A stretch of 64,000 bases of DNA from Dioscorea cayenensis subsp. rotundata (taxonomy: Eukaryota; Streptophyta; Magnoliopsida; Dioscoreales; Dioscoreaceae), in contig NC_052475.1 in the NCBI RefSeq assembly GCF_009730915.1, positions 25,109,016 through 25,173,015 on the forward strand, read 5' to 3'. The notes beneath the pieces were generated by a model, which was not told the origin of the DNA, did not search any database, and was given only the letters and a program-made list of their open reading frames with translations. The position numbers were made by a program, and so were the translations under genes. Positions within the stretch are counted from its first letter, which is position 1, and every line of letters starts with the position of its first letter. Shown here one piece after another: positions 49,358-60,433 of this stretch.

Positions 49358-51218
49358 TGATTTCATATTTTTTAAATAAATATTTTAAATGGAGTTGAGG
49401 GAAGCAATTATAAGTCCTTGAAACTTTTTAACTTGTATAGATAAAAGTCTTTAAAGTCCATAAATAATTTTTTTTCTAACAAATAATATTTGTTTTTTTT
49501 TAATTTGATTTCGAATAATTTGTAAAATTTTTACTTTTTCTAAATCTTCCTCTGCTTATGGAAACCTAATGGTAAAGTTCTCTTTAAAAAAGATAAAGTT
49601 AATAGTGAGGTTTTATGAAAACATGACTTGTAGATGATCGAAAGAAAAAAAAAAAATCTATCTCAAAAAAATATATCTAAAAATAAATAAATAAAATTAT
49701 TTGTCGTTATGAAAATATCTATAGACTAGTATGTAATTTACTTGATAAAATTACACCCATCACTGATAAAACACTTTCTTATATTTTTTTCTTTTCTTTT
49801 TTCACCTCACTGTTAAAAAAAAAAATCATTTGCTTTTTAAAATATTTATTTTTTATGTGTTAGAAAATGATTAGTCTATCATTTTCATGGTTTTCCGAAA
49901 ATACCACGATAAATCAAAATTAAAATAATATTATATAACTAGTTGACAAGAAACATGACTTGTCTTATGACATGCGTGTCAATACTAATCTTGTTTGATT
50001 TGATGATTTGTTCACAATTCATCACACAAATTATCAAAGGGCCATCATACATAATGATTAATTAAGAGAAGAATTTTTATCCAACTTTCAGAATCTCACA
50101 TCAACATAATTATAATTTTTTAACTACATATTTAATTCATATTTATATATATTATTGTATTAAAATGAACCTATTACATATCTATGGTATATGATTATTC
50201 CTTAGTGAATTGATAAATTATCATGATCAAGTTACGTAATTGTCTTTAATTAGACAGACCACCCACCAACACAATAACTAAACTTTTGACATTCTTAATT
50301 CTTACTCACCAAAATAATTCACAGCATCTTATTATTGTGAGGTAGATTATTATAAAAAATTATTAATTACTAAATAGACCTTGGTGTTATCAAAATCAAA
50401 TTAGTGATATTAAATTTGCAAGAAATTGTCATTGATTTTTTATATTCTCCAGAAACAAATTCATTGGGTGTAGAATTATTTTGGTCTAAAATCATCAAGT
50501 TCAAAAAGATCTATAGTCAAGTAAAAATACACATATATTCACAAACTAATACATGCTTTAAATAGTTCCATGAAAATCAAATTTTAATGAAATTCAGATA
50601 TTAAATTATTAATCAAATTGGAATAATAATTTTTTTACATAATTTATAAAATAATATAATTTAATTTTAATTTTTTGACAAAAAAAAGATAAATCTCAAG
50701 TTAGTGAAAAAGACCTCCACATAATCAATGTTTCACATGCTCTTAAATTTGATTATCGAGATCTACACAGAGAATTTGAACTCTGACAGAGTTAATACTT
50801 TTACATGAGTTTCAAACTCTCACTATCTCTCTCCTCTCCCAAGAAATATGAGTTCTTATTGTTAACCATTTAGACCAAATGTCTTTCGAATTTGTTTTAA
50901 TAATATATTCTCCACGCTTGCAATGTGCCTCAAAGTGAATTGGTGGAGAAGTGATTTCTGTTAAGGATGACTGAGGGAAATGAGAATGAATCTAGACCGT
51001 CCATTAAAATAGTGGATATCTTTCTTTCTTTCTATTATATTTTATATTTTGTTATTTGGAATGGGAATGGAATACAATCCATTAGAAAAAGGGATGCGAT
51101 ATGTAATAAATTAGTTTGTCTGGAGATTCCAATCAATTGGGTGTGTGAATGGATGGCAGTTTGAGCCTTTCAGCTGACAAAATCAATACACCCCAAATTT
51201 AATGTCCTTTCTAGTTTT
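43121..51218. other. Long AT-rich gene-poor spacer
   Basis: Strongly AT-rich with microsatellites: AT at about 43466-43492, AT then GT at about 45310-45355, AT at about 48256-48279 and AT at about 49319-49354. The longest frame (46570-47016) shows no recognisable protein. No RNA gene identified by eye. Confidence 0.5.
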
Positions 51219-51227
51219 CTCTTAGGG

Positions 51228-51594
51228 ACCGTTTAGTTCGTGATAATGACATATTACCACGTAATAAGATTACTATAATAATATGAGTGAAAATGTTATA
51301 TGATTGAAAATATTACGGTAATTTAATATAACTATATTTAGTTAGGAACTCTTATTACCATAAATACCATTACAGTGCCTGCTCGTTATAACGACATATT
51401 ATTACCAGTAATCCAAGATAGACACCAAATTCGTAGAATAATAGTGATTACCACTTTTTATTTGAGTATTTATGTTTCAGAATGCTGATATTACCATCCA
51501 CATTCACCACACTGCACGCCAAACACGCAGTAATAGTTTTTCGATCACCACGTAACACGTGGTAATCTTTCTATATCACCGCGAACCAAACGCC
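51228..51594. mobile_element. MITE (367 bp) with 9-bp target duplication
   Basis: CTCTTAGGG occurs at 51219-51227 and 51595-51603. The ends are inverted repeats: ACCGTTTAGTTCG at the left and the inverse of the right end GGCGTTTGGTTCG. Internal pieces such as ATTACCACGT recur inverted. It has no coding capacity. The 9-bp duplication favours a Mutator-type MITE; if the true duplication is 8 bp it would be hAT-type. Confidence 0.72.
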
Positions 51595-51603
51595 CTCTTA
51601 GGG

Positions 51604-53165
51604 TTAGCTACTTAGCTATGCCCTCATGTGCATTTAACTTATAATTCATCAAAATGGTTGAAAACTAATAATTTATGATATATAAATAAGTAAAAATAAT
51701 AATAATAATAAATATAAGTAAAATGTATACTTGAAATTATTTAACAAAATAAATGAGTAACAATATAATAAGGAGAAGAGTTTAATTTTCTACATATAAA
51801 ACACATAAATCGGACCACCATACAAATAATTCATAGATGTACATTACTTTAAAATTATATGAACATGAATTGAGGAGAAATGTACTCATTTGGGTAATGA
51901 TGTTTTTACCGAATATGTTTATTGAATAAGTTTCTCAAATGGTGTGGATGCCAAATTTGCATCCATGTCATCTCCCACATCATTCTTTCTTTATCTCTTC
52001 TTTTAAAAAAATTAATTTTTTTATTATCTAAATTTAAATTTATACTTTTAATCATAAATGATAAACTAATCCCCCAAACCCTAAATTATAAATCAAAAAT
52101 CCTTGTGATTTACTGTTTTGAGTTAGAGTTTATGATTTAATATTTATTATTTAGGATTTAAGTTTTTAATTTTTTTTTAATATAGGATTTTGTAGATTTT
52201 GGGTTTAAGGTTTTAGAATTTTAGATATGGTTTTATAATTTGTTTAAAATTGTAATAATTTAGGGATTTTTAAAGTTTAAATATTAATTTAAAAAAAGGA
52301 TGATGTCAACAATGACATGAATGACAAATTGGCATCCATGTTATTCGGAAAACTTATTTAGTAAAAATAACATCACTCATCTCATTTATATTTTATACCG
52401 CTCAATATTTTTTAACAAAATTATAGTTTTCAAAATTATCATGATCATTAGAATGATAATAACCCTTACATTTACAAAATGAGAGGTTAATGGATCAATT
52501 CCGTCTCACAATATTGGTTGAGATAAATGATTTGTCCACCATATAACAAAAAAAAATCATTATCATTATTATCATTTTTGTACATGAAGAATTGATTTTT
52601 TTTTTTGTCTGATTTACAAGTTAAAGATTCACTGCTATAATTTGTCCATTTTTTCTAAATCAAAAAAACTATTTAATATATTTTTTATTTAATTAATTCT
52701 ACAATTATTTAACTTATATTATTAACGTAAACAATACAAAATAAAATTAATACCTTGATTTTCTTTTTTACCCACATTCATAAGACATTTGATTAAATAA
52801 CATACTAATAAAATTGAATGTACAAATAACTATAAAATGGTGTTAGTTATAGTGACTAACATAAAGTTCTGGAGTTGTTCTGTTATTTTATGTGTGTGTG
52901 TTTTTTTTAATAAAATTTGTGGTTTATCAATTTTTTCCCAAAAAAGCATAAAGATTAAAATAAATAAAACTTTTTACTCAAGTAATAAAATCGAGCATAA
53001 TTTGAATTAAGAGATAAAAAAATAAATATTAATCAAATTTAAAAGTATGACTTAAATCTGAAATCTATTTTATTGTTTAGAGAAGATATTTGTTTTAAAA
53101 AGTGTTATTCTTATTTATCAAATATCTTGTTTATCACTAAATTAATAATGACACAAATATTGTGT
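51604..53165. other. AT-rich spacer
   Basis: No gene or known element seen. Short frames are AT-composition artefacts. Confidence 0.5.
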
Positions 53166-53170
53166 GATAG

Positions 53171-53359
53171 TGTTAAGATAATGATGTTTATTTTAGTTTG
53201 GTTAGGATATCTTTGATTTAAATATTTAAGTTAGTTGTGTGTTGATTAAAACTCAAATTAGTAGAGATTATCTTTCTAGAATTTTGCCTTTATAAAAGGC
53301 TTCAATGATTATGAATAAAGTGTGCAGCTTTTCTTCATCTCTTCTTTTTAAGTTATCGA
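53171..53359 (+). repeat. Left LTR of the copia element
   Basis: Differs from the right LTR by single-base indels (TATAAAAGG versus TATAAAGG; GCAGC versus GCAG) and an extra segment of about 10 bases near its 3' end. The end position is approximate. Confidence 0.85.
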
Positions 53360-53420
53360 CTGGGTATCAAGAGCCAAGGTTTTCAACAAAAGGGATAGTT
53401 TTTTAGTGAAGAAATCGACA

Positions 53421-55858
53421 ATGTCTCGAGACAACTCTGTGCAACCATCTATTCCACGCTTTTGATGGTCACTACGATCATCGGAGCATGTTGATGGAAA
53501 AATTTCTTAAAAATCCAAGGAGTATTGGAATATTGTTGAATTCGAGTAGGCAAAACCGGATGATGGAGTAGTACTGCATGTACACGGAGGAAGGAACTTG
53601 AGGCATCAAAAGTTGAAAAGACTTGAAGGCGAACAATTATTTATTTCGGGTGCCATTGATCGATCTATTTTGGAGACGATTCTTTTGCAAAGAAACCTCC
53701 AAGGATATATGGGATTCGATGAAGAAAAAATATCAAGGCTCATCAAGGGTGAAGCGTGCACAACTTCAAGCCTTGAGAAGGGATTTTGAAAAATCTACAA
53801 ATGAAGGATGGAGAATCATTAACAATTATTTTGCAAGAACCATGGGATTGGCCAATAATATGCGGTTTCAGTGGGGAGAAGATGGATGATGTCACTATTG
53901 TTGAAAAAAATATTGCGATCTTTCGATGACAGAAAATTTTGACTACATAGTTTGCTCAATTGAAGAATCAAAGGACATAGATGCACTCTCAATTGATGAA
54001 CTTCAAAGCTCTTTATTAGTTCAGCGAACGTAAGATCAACCGTAATTTTATTGCTGAGGAGCAAGCTTTGAAGGCCTCTACAACCAACAACTTCTCAATA
54101 TTACGAGGTAGAGGTCGCGTGGAAGTAGAGGAAGAGGAAGAAAGCGGATAGAGGCTGACGTAGTGGCAATGTAAATACCGATGATGGTTATCTACAAAGT
54201 AAAGGGAAGAGGACGAGGTCAACAATTTGATAAATCTAAAATTGAGTGTTTTAGATGTCATCGATTTGGTCATTACCGTCGAATGTTATACCAAAGCTAC
54301 CTAATGACAAAGACAAAGGAGAAAAGTCAAATTTTGCAGAAAATAAAGAAGCGGAGACTTTGCTAATGACAATTCAAGATAGTCAGAATCTCACAAGTCG
54401 ATATTTGGTTTGTGGACACTAGTTGTAGCAACCATATGTGTGGAAGTAAGTCCTTCTTTTCTTACTTAAATGAAGATTTTCACTCTATTGTTAGCTTTGG
54501 AGATCGCTTCTACGTGAATGTGATGGGAAAGGGTGATATTAATATAAAAAACCAAGAATGGTTTTATAGAAAAATTTCTAATGTTTTTTTATGTTCCCGA
54601 CTTGAAAAAGTAATTTCATCGAAAAGTCGGGTCGATTGCAAGAGAAGGGATATACAATTACTATTCAAAAAAAGGTACTTGTGAAATATATGATCCTTGT
54701 AGAGGTGCAATTGCAATTGTGCAATGAGTTCAAATAGGTTGTTTCCTATAAAGATTGAATGTGCTCAACCTTGTTTGATGGCTAAAAACAAAAAGACCCT
54801 TCATGGCTATGGCATTATCGGTATGGTCACTTGAGCTTTTGGTGGATCGAAGACACTCCAAGAAAAGGATATGGTGATAGGGCTTCCTAAAAATCACTAT
54901 TCCCTCTCAAGTTTGTGAAGAGTGTGTTGTTGGCAAACAACATCGATACTCCTTTCTCTCAAGGAAAGTCTTGGAGAGCAAAAAATGTTTTTAGAACTTG
55001 TTCACTCGATATTTGCGGACCAATAAATCATACTTCTAATGGAGGTAAAAAGATATTTTATTACTTTCATCGATGATTATTCACGGAAAACTTGGGTTTA
55101 TTTTTTTACAGAGAAATCGTAAGCTTTTTAGTGCATTTAAGAGCTTCAAGGTATATGTTCAAAGTGAAACCGGAAGCCTATTAAAACAATTCAGACCGAT
55201 CGTGGAGGAGAGTACCGCTCGAAAGACTTTTGAAAGTTTTTTTGTAATTATCATGGCATCCGAAGAGAGCTCACGACTTCCTATTCCCCACAATGTAATG
55301 GTGTATCGAGAAAGAAAAATCGAACCATCCTCAATATGGTGCGAACCTTGTTAACAAAGGGAGAATTCAAGAATTTTTCGCCGTAAGCGATGAATTGGAG
55401 CATTCATATCTCGAATAGAAGTCCTACTTTTTGTCGTTCAAAAACAAAAACACCGAGGAAGCATGGAGTGGAAGAAGACCAACAATAGATCACTTCAGAA
55501 TTTTTGGTTGCATTGCATATGCACATATTCCAGATGAGAAAAGAAAGAAGCTTGATGATAAAGGGCAAAAAGTGTTTTTTTCTTTGGGATTAGTGAAATA
55601 TCCAAAAGCTTTTTAAATTGTATGATCCATTAACATTGTGGTGAGTAGGGATGTTATTTTTGATGAGGAGAGCACTTGAATTGAGTGAGCAGAAATCTAC
55701 TTCAATTATAATTAGTGATGAAGCCAAGAAGAAGGAGAGCAAGTCCAACATCAAGAAATTTCAACTAATGAAGCCTCAATTACTAATAAACTTTCACAAA
55801 CAGCAACAGAAACATCAACTAAATCCCCTATTACTCGTGTCCGAAAAAGGCCGGCTTG
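53421..55858 (+). pseudogene. Copia gag-protease-integrase region, frameshifted
   Basis: It starts ATGTCTCGAGACAACTC at 53421. The gag part has a UBN2-type stretch KDIWDSMKKKYQGSSRVKRA. A zinc knuckle CFRCHRFGHYRR at about 54250 loses its last Cys in frame. A protease motif VDTSCSNHMCG lies near 54414. Integrase pieces include a GAG-pre-integrase CEECVVGKQH (about 54920), DICGPI, FIDDYSRKTWVYF and NRSPT...PEEAW-like segments to about 55620. At least six frame changes or stops interrupt the region, so no polyprotein can be read through. Confidence 0.82.
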
Positions 55859-55859
55859 G

Positions 55860-57485
55860 ATGGCAGATTATGAAGTAACAGATTTCAACCAATCTGAAGA
55901 CCTTGCTACTCACTTTGCTTTATTTTCAGATTGTGATCCTTTATCTTTTGAAGAAGCTATCCAACATTCAAAGTGGAAAAAAGCTATGGATAATGAAATT
56001 GCATCCATTGAAAAAAATAAAACATGGGAATTGACTGAACTTCCCAAAGGGCAAAAAACAATTGGTTTAAAGTGGGTATACAAAACAAAATTAAACGAGA
56101 AAGGTGAGATTGACAAGTATAAGGCACGATTGGTTGCAAAAGGTTATAAGCAAGAATTTGGTATAGATTATAAAGAGGTTTTTGCTCCAGTTGCAAGGCT
56201 TGACACTATCAGGCTTGTGGTTGCATTGGCAGCTCAAAATTCATGGTCAATATTTCAGCTAGATGTAAAATCGGCCTTTCTACATGGAGAATTAGAAGAG
56301 CAGATATTTGTTGATCAACCTTTGGGTTATATTAAAGCAGGGGATGAGCATAAAGTGTATAAATTGAAAAAAGCTCTCTATGGATTAAAGCAAGCTCCAC
56401 GGGCATGGTATAGTCGCATAGAAGCTTATTTTTTAAAGAAAGGATTTCAGAAGTGCCACTATGAACATACAGTTTTTATGAAATTTGAAGGTGAAGGAAA
56501 GGTACTTATAGTCTGCTTATATGTGGATGACTTAATCTACACCGGCAACGACAAAGTGATAATTGAGCAGTTTAAGACTTCCATGATGATTGAATTTGAT
56601 ATGTCTGACCTTGGTTTAATGCATTACTTTCTGGGTATAGAAGTTATCCAATCTTCTTCAGGTATTTTTATTTCTCAAAAAAGATATGTGCATAATATCC
56701 TGACCAGGTTTCGAATGCAAGATTGTAATCCTGTTTGTACTCCTGTTGAGACGGGTTTGAAGCTTGTTAAAAATTCAGAAGGAAACATGGTTAACAACAC
56801 TTTTTACAAGCAAATTGTTGGAAGTTTGATGTATTTAACTGCAACAAGGCCCGACATTATGTTTGGTGTAAGTCTCATTAGTAGATTTATGGAAAATCCA
56901 AAAGAGGTGCATCTCATGGCCGCAAAACGAATCTTGCGATACTTACAAGGAACAATAGATTATGGAATATTGTACAAGAAAGGAGAGATATCAGAACTAA
57001 TTGGATTTACAGATAGTGATTATGCAGGAGATTTAGATGATCGGAAAAGCACATCCGGTTATGTATTTATGATGGGTTTTGGAGCTATCTCATGGTCATC
57101 AAAGAAGCAACATATTGTTACTCTTTCCACAACTGAGGCTGAATTTGTAGCAGCAACAGCATGTGCCTCTCATGCAGTGTGGTTAAGAAATATTCTTGAA
57201 GAACTTCAATTAAAGCAAGAAGGTTCGACTCCAATATATTGCGATAACAGTTCAACTATCAAGCTATCTAAGAATTCAGTTCTTCATGGAAGAAGCAAAC
57301 ATATTGACGTAAGATATCATTTCTTGCGAGATCTTACAAAGGATAAAATTATTGATCTCATCTACTGCAGAAGCAAAGATCAGATTGCTGATTTATTTAC
57401 AAAGCCTCTCAAAATAGCTACTTTTCACAAGCTCAGGGCATTGATCGGTGTATCGAGTATGAAAGCATTCATGCAAGAGAGATAA
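55860..57485 (+). CDS. Copia reverse transcriptase-RNase H, intact frame
   Basis: A 541-codon open frame carries the copia RT from WKKAMDNEIASIEKNKTWEL through KWVYKTKLNEKGEIDKYKAR and DVKSAFLHGELEEQIFVDQP. The catalytic YVDD (CLYVDDLIYTGND) is at about residues 221-224. RNase H follows with FTDSDYAGDLDDRKSTSGY, TLSTTEAEFVA and a C-terminal DLFTKPL. The ATG at the frame start is internal to the ancestral polyprotein, so it is not a natural start. Natural translation would need the broken upstream frame. Confidence 0.93.
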   Translation: MADYEVTDFNQSEDLATHFALFSDCDPLSFEEAIQHSKWKKAMDNEIASIEKNKTWELTELPKGQKTIGLKWVYKTKLNEKGEIDKYKARLVAKGYKQEFGIDYKEVFAPVARLDTIRLVVALAAQNSWSIFQLDVKSAFLHGELEEQIFVDQPLGYIKAGDEHKVYKLKKALYGLKQAPRAWYSRIEAYFLKKGFQKCHYEHTVFMKFEGEGKVLIVCLYVDDLIYTGNDKVIIEQFKTSMMIEFDMSDLGLMHYFLGIEVIQSSSGIFISQKRYVHNILTRFRMQDCNPVCTPVETGLKLVKNSEGNMVNNTFYKQIVGSLMYLTATRPDIMFGVSLISRFMENPKEVHLMAAKRILRYLQGTIDYGILYKKGEISELIGFTDSDYAGDLDDRKSTSGYVFMMGFGAISWSSKKQHIVTLSTTEAEFVAATACASHAVWLRNILEELQLKQEGSTPIYCDNSSTIKLSKNSVLHGRSKHIDVRYHFLRDLTKDKIIDLIYCRSKDQIADLFTKPLKIATFHKLRALIGVSSMKAFMQER

Positions 57486-57523
57486 CTTTAAACTTATGAG
57501 ATAAACATAAGTTTAAGGGAGGG

Positions 57524-57700
57524 TGTTAAGATAATGATGTTTATTTTAGTTTGGTTAGGATATCTTTGATTTAAATATTTAAGTTAGTTGTGTGTTGATT
57601 AAAACTCAAATTAGTAGAGATTATCTTTCTAGAATTTTGCCTTTATAAAGGCTTCAATGATTATGAATAAAGTGTGCAGTTTTCTTCATCTCTTTTATCA
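57524..57700 (+). repeat. Right LTR of the copia element
   Basis: Begins TGTTAAGATAATG and ends TTTTATCA immediately before GATAG, giving the TG...CA ends expected of an LTR. Confidence 0.92.
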
Positions 57701-57915
57701 GATAGTTGATTTTGAGAATTTAATGTTACCGATTTAAAAACTTTGTTTTTATTTTGTGATTTAGTAGTAGGTCATAAATACCACATTTTGTTAAAAAAAA
57801 AAAAACGAAGGTGTCTCCGCGGCACAAAATGTCAAATATTTATACAATGATAAACACCAACCACATATGTCTTTTGAATTATTATTTTGTAAATATGTTT
57901 GATGATAACTGTTAA

Positions 57916-58370
57916 ATCATCATTTAACGTCTATTATTGTATATGGATTGTGCAAAATAATTATTGGTACTATTCATAATGATTGTTTTGGAAATACTAT
58001 TAATATTGTTTGGTATTATATATAAAATAATGGTAACCGTGGATGCAAATCCAACGCCACTATGGAATCACCATATTTCATAACTATCATTATCTAATGT
58101 ATATTATTGCACAAAGGGACGTATAAACTAACTGGTGGCATTATTCATGATTAATATTAATACTATATAACACTGTTTTGATATTGTACATGTAAATCCA
58201 TTATCAATGCAGGCCGTCTTTAGATTCTAATACTATCATCATTCAATGCTTATTATTATACAGAGACTGTACAAAATTATTGTTGGTACCGTTTATGATT
58301 ACAATTCAGTATTGTTTAATATTGTTTGGTATTGTATATGGAATGACGTGGTTTCGAATTTCGGTAGAGG
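57916..58370. repeat. Degenerate tandem repeat, three units of about 140-170 bp
   Basis: Units begin near 57916, 58083 and 58232 with variants of ATCAT(C/T)ATTTAA...TATTATTG. They share TGTACAAAATTATTGG-like and ATATTGTTTGGTATT-like stretches. Boundaries are approximate. It lies just right of the copia element. Confidence 0.55.
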
Positions 58371-58950
58371 ACATGCCCTACATATAATATTTATATATAT
58401 AACTCACATCGCTTGGATACTTCAAATTCTATAAAAATTCCCTAAAATATTTCGTATTCGTAGAATATTTATAGTTTTTATATAATTTACTTTTATATTT
58501 AATTTAATATTAAATTATAAAATTACTTTAAATTATGGTCATTAATATTAGCATTAACGGTAGAGAGAGCTTCATGGTGCATCTACTGCCCGATGTGAGA
58601 AAGGCAAGTTCACCACACTGATGTTGCTGTGTGTAACATGAGAAGAGTGAGCTTTTGGACCAATGGAGTTCAAATAATTTCAGTATTACTAAAAATAATT
58701 AATAAAAAAATTATAAAATTAAAAATTATAACCAATGATCTATTAGTAGTGGTCTCTATGAATGTGTAAAGGGGGTGTGGGATGGTGAATATTATGGGTA
58801 GATAATTGGCTGTCATCTTAATCATACAATCAAAATTCTAATAAATAATTTATTCTTGATTTAAGTAAGCAAAAAAATCATGCACTCAGGGAAAACAGAA
58901 GTAATATCACATCACACACTCTCCACCACACCAACCTGATGCTCCACCTA
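58371..58950. other. AT-rich spacer upstream of the bZIP promoter
   Basis: No gene seen. Confidence 0.45.
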
Positions 58951-58957
58951 ACCATGC

Positions 58958-59344
58958 ACACGTGTCCATATCATCCTTCTACTGCACACGTGTGAGTCAT
59001 CACAAGCCTCCCAAACAGTAAAACAAATCCATAAAAAAAGTGGTAAAAAATGCTGATATATATATTTTTACAGAAACAAGAAAAGTTGGGAATTGTGCAG
59101 AAAAACACAGAGTGGGTTTAATTAGAGAAAACAGGCTGGAATTGGACCCTTGTGCTGAGAATTCACAACCCCACATGCTCCATCATCTCTCCCAACAACT
59201 TTCGGAGGAGATTCCAAAGTTCTTTCTCTCAATCTCTCTCTAGGCCCCCAACCTTTTTCTTTTTCTTTTTCTTTTTTTTCTACATATATATATATTTTTT
59301 AATTTTTTTCACCTCCTTTTTCTCTCCATTTTGTTCTATAAATT
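58958..59344 (+). promoter_or_regulatory. bZIP gene promoter: two G-boxes, GCN4-like site and TATA
   Basis: ACACGTGT at 58958-58965 and CACGTG at 58987-58992 are G-boxes 28 bp apart. TGAGTCA at 58993-58999, a GCN4/bZIP-type site, abuts the second. A TATAAATT box lies at 59337-59344, followed by a CT-rich leader. S1 bZIP dimers are known to bind ACGT and ACTCA-type sites, so self- or cross-regulation is possible. That is inference. Confidence 0.45.
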
Positions 59345-59615
59345 CAACCACTTGAATTCCACCACCTCTTCCCCCTTCCCCCTCTTCCTTATACCCCTCC
59401 CAACCCATCCTTTCTCTGAAACTCTGCTAGTTTCTCTGAGATCTGGTGGAAAGTTTCTATCTTTTTTATTTTTTGTTTTAGATCTGAGACAAAGAATTGG
59501 TTTTTGGTTGTAAAAATCCAATCTTGGAAGCTCTCCTTGGCCCAAAGATCTGATTTTTGGGATTGTTTGTTGGGATAAATCCATTTGTTTTTCATCGATA
59601 GGAATTAAGTCTCAC

Positions 59616-59669
59616 ATGCAGCGTTTATTTCTGCTGAGGTTTCTCATTGATGTTGCCTATCCTAAGTGA
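59616..59669 (+). CDS. uORF1 in the bZIP leader
   Basis: A 17-residue frame (MQRLFLLRFLIDVAYPK) that ends by overlapping the start of the sucrose-control uORF by 20 nt in another frame. Multi-uORF leaders are typical of S1 bZIP genes. The peptide itself is not one I recognise as conserved. Confidence 0.55.
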   Translation: MQRLFLLRFLIDVAYPK

Positions 59670-59775
59670 GGTTCTTCTCTCCGGGTTTATGATAAATTCC
59701 ACTCTGCGACGCCGGACGCATCTGGTTCAATCCTTCTCTGTTGTTTTCCTCTACTGGTTCTACGTGTTCTCATGA
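59650..59775 (+). CDS. Sucrose-control peptide uORF (SC-uORF) of an S1 bZIP gene
   Basis: A 41-residue frame from ATG 59650 to TGA 59775, with a second in-frame ATG at 59689. The C-terminal half reads RRRTHLVQSFSVVFLYWFYV then FS, the conserved SC-peptide of plant group S1 bZIP leaders. Known mechanism: at high sucrose the nascent peptide stalls the ribosome and represses translation of the main frame. The stop overlaps the next uORF start (ATGA), and the main CDS begins 169 nt after this stop. Conservation at this position and length makes the call firm. Confidence 0.93.
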   Translation: MLPILSEVLLSGFMINSTLRRRTHLVQSFSVVFLYWFYVFS

Positions 59776-59822
59776 ACTCTGCTTCTCCTTCACTGATTTG
59801 GGTTCTATTATACTACCTGTAA
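59772..59822 (+). CDS. uORF3, overlapping the SC-uORF stop
   Basis: A 16-residue frame (MNSASPSLIWVLLYYL) whose ATG overlaps the SC-uORF TGA by four bases. A uORF overlapping the SC-uORF end is also known in Arabidopsis bZIP11-type leaders. It could affect reinitiation at the main start. Confidence 0.65.
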   Translation: MNSASPSLIWVLLYYL

Positions 59823-59944
59823 TAGTTATTATAATTTCTTAGATTTCTCTACTGCTATTAATATTGCTATTATCTGCGGATATAATCTGCTATAAGATAT
59901 ATATATCGGTTGTAGTAATTTGCCATAAAGCTTTGATTTTTGTA

Positions 59945-60433
59945 ATGGTTTCCTCAAGTGGAACATCATCTGGTTCAAGCCAGCTCCAGAACTCTGGCTC
60001 TGAAGGTGATATCCAGGCAGCCATGGACCAGAGGAAGCGCAAGAGAATGCTGTCAAACAGGGAGTCTGCTCGGCGCTCTCGGCTGCGCAAGCAGAAGCAT
60101 TTGGATGATCTCATGGCTCAGGTGAGCCAGTTGAGGAAGGAGAACAGCCAAATTCTCACTACTTTGAACATCACCACTCAACACTACTTGGGTGTGGAGT
60201 CTCAGAACTCTGTGCTTAGGACTCAGATGGTGGAGCTCAGCACAAGGCTGCAGTCACTCAATGAGATCCTCTACTTCATGAATGCCAATAACAACAGCAG
60301 TAGCAGCAGCTACAGCAGTAATAACAACAGTATTGGCAGCAATGGTGGTTTGTTCCATGATGAGTCTCTGAGACCTTGGAATATGATGTTCATGAACCAA
60401 CCTATGATGATGGACATGTTTCAGTACTGCTAG
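59945..60433 (+). CDS. Group S1 bZIP transcription factor (bZIP11/bZIP44-like)
   Basis: Single exon, 162 residues, typical of intronless S1 bZIPs. The basic region lies near residues 30-48 (RKRKRMLSNRESARRSRLRK, with the N-x7-R contact pair). The zipper follows at about 50-92 with leucines in heptads (LDDLMAQVSQLRKENSQILT). The tail is Ser/Asn-rich and ends MMMDMFQYC. The ATG at 59945 is chosen because it precedes MVSSSGTSSGSSQ and no upstream in-frame ATG exists. Family role: nuclear factor linking sugar and energy status to amino-acid metabolism, often as a heterodimer with group C bZIPs. Translation is probably controlled by the SC-uORF at 59650-59775. It is S1 by uORF and structure; the exact orthologue is not assigned. 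Confidence 0.94.
   Translation: MVSSSGTSSGSSQLQNSGSEGDIQAAMDQRKRKRMLSNRESARRSRLRKQKHLDDLMAQVSQLRKENSQILTTLNITTQHYLGVESQNSVLRTQMVELSTRLQSLNEILYFMNANNNSSSSSYSSNNNSIGSNGGLFHDESLRPWNMMFMNQPMMMDMFQYC

Larger units (their letters stand above)
53171..57700 (+). mobile_element. Ty1/copia LTR retrotransposon, recent insertion
   Basis: A 5-bp duplication GATAG lies at 53166-53170 and 57701-57705. The left LTR is 53171 to about 53359 and the right LTR is 57524-57700; both begin TGTTAAGATAATGATG. A primer-binding-like TGGGTATCAAGAGCC (initiator tRNA-Met type) follows the left LTR at 53361. The polypurine tract AAGGGAGGG (57515-57523) abuts the right LTR. The order gag, protease, integrase, reverse transcriptase, RNase H is that of copia. 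The LTRs are nearly identical, so the insertion is young, yet gag and integrase frames are broken. Confidence 0.95.

Noticed and set aside
59864..59944. N-terminal extension of the bZIP frame
   Set aside because: The frame is open but begins at a TTG; the first in-frame ATG is 59945, which matches S1 bZIP N-termini.
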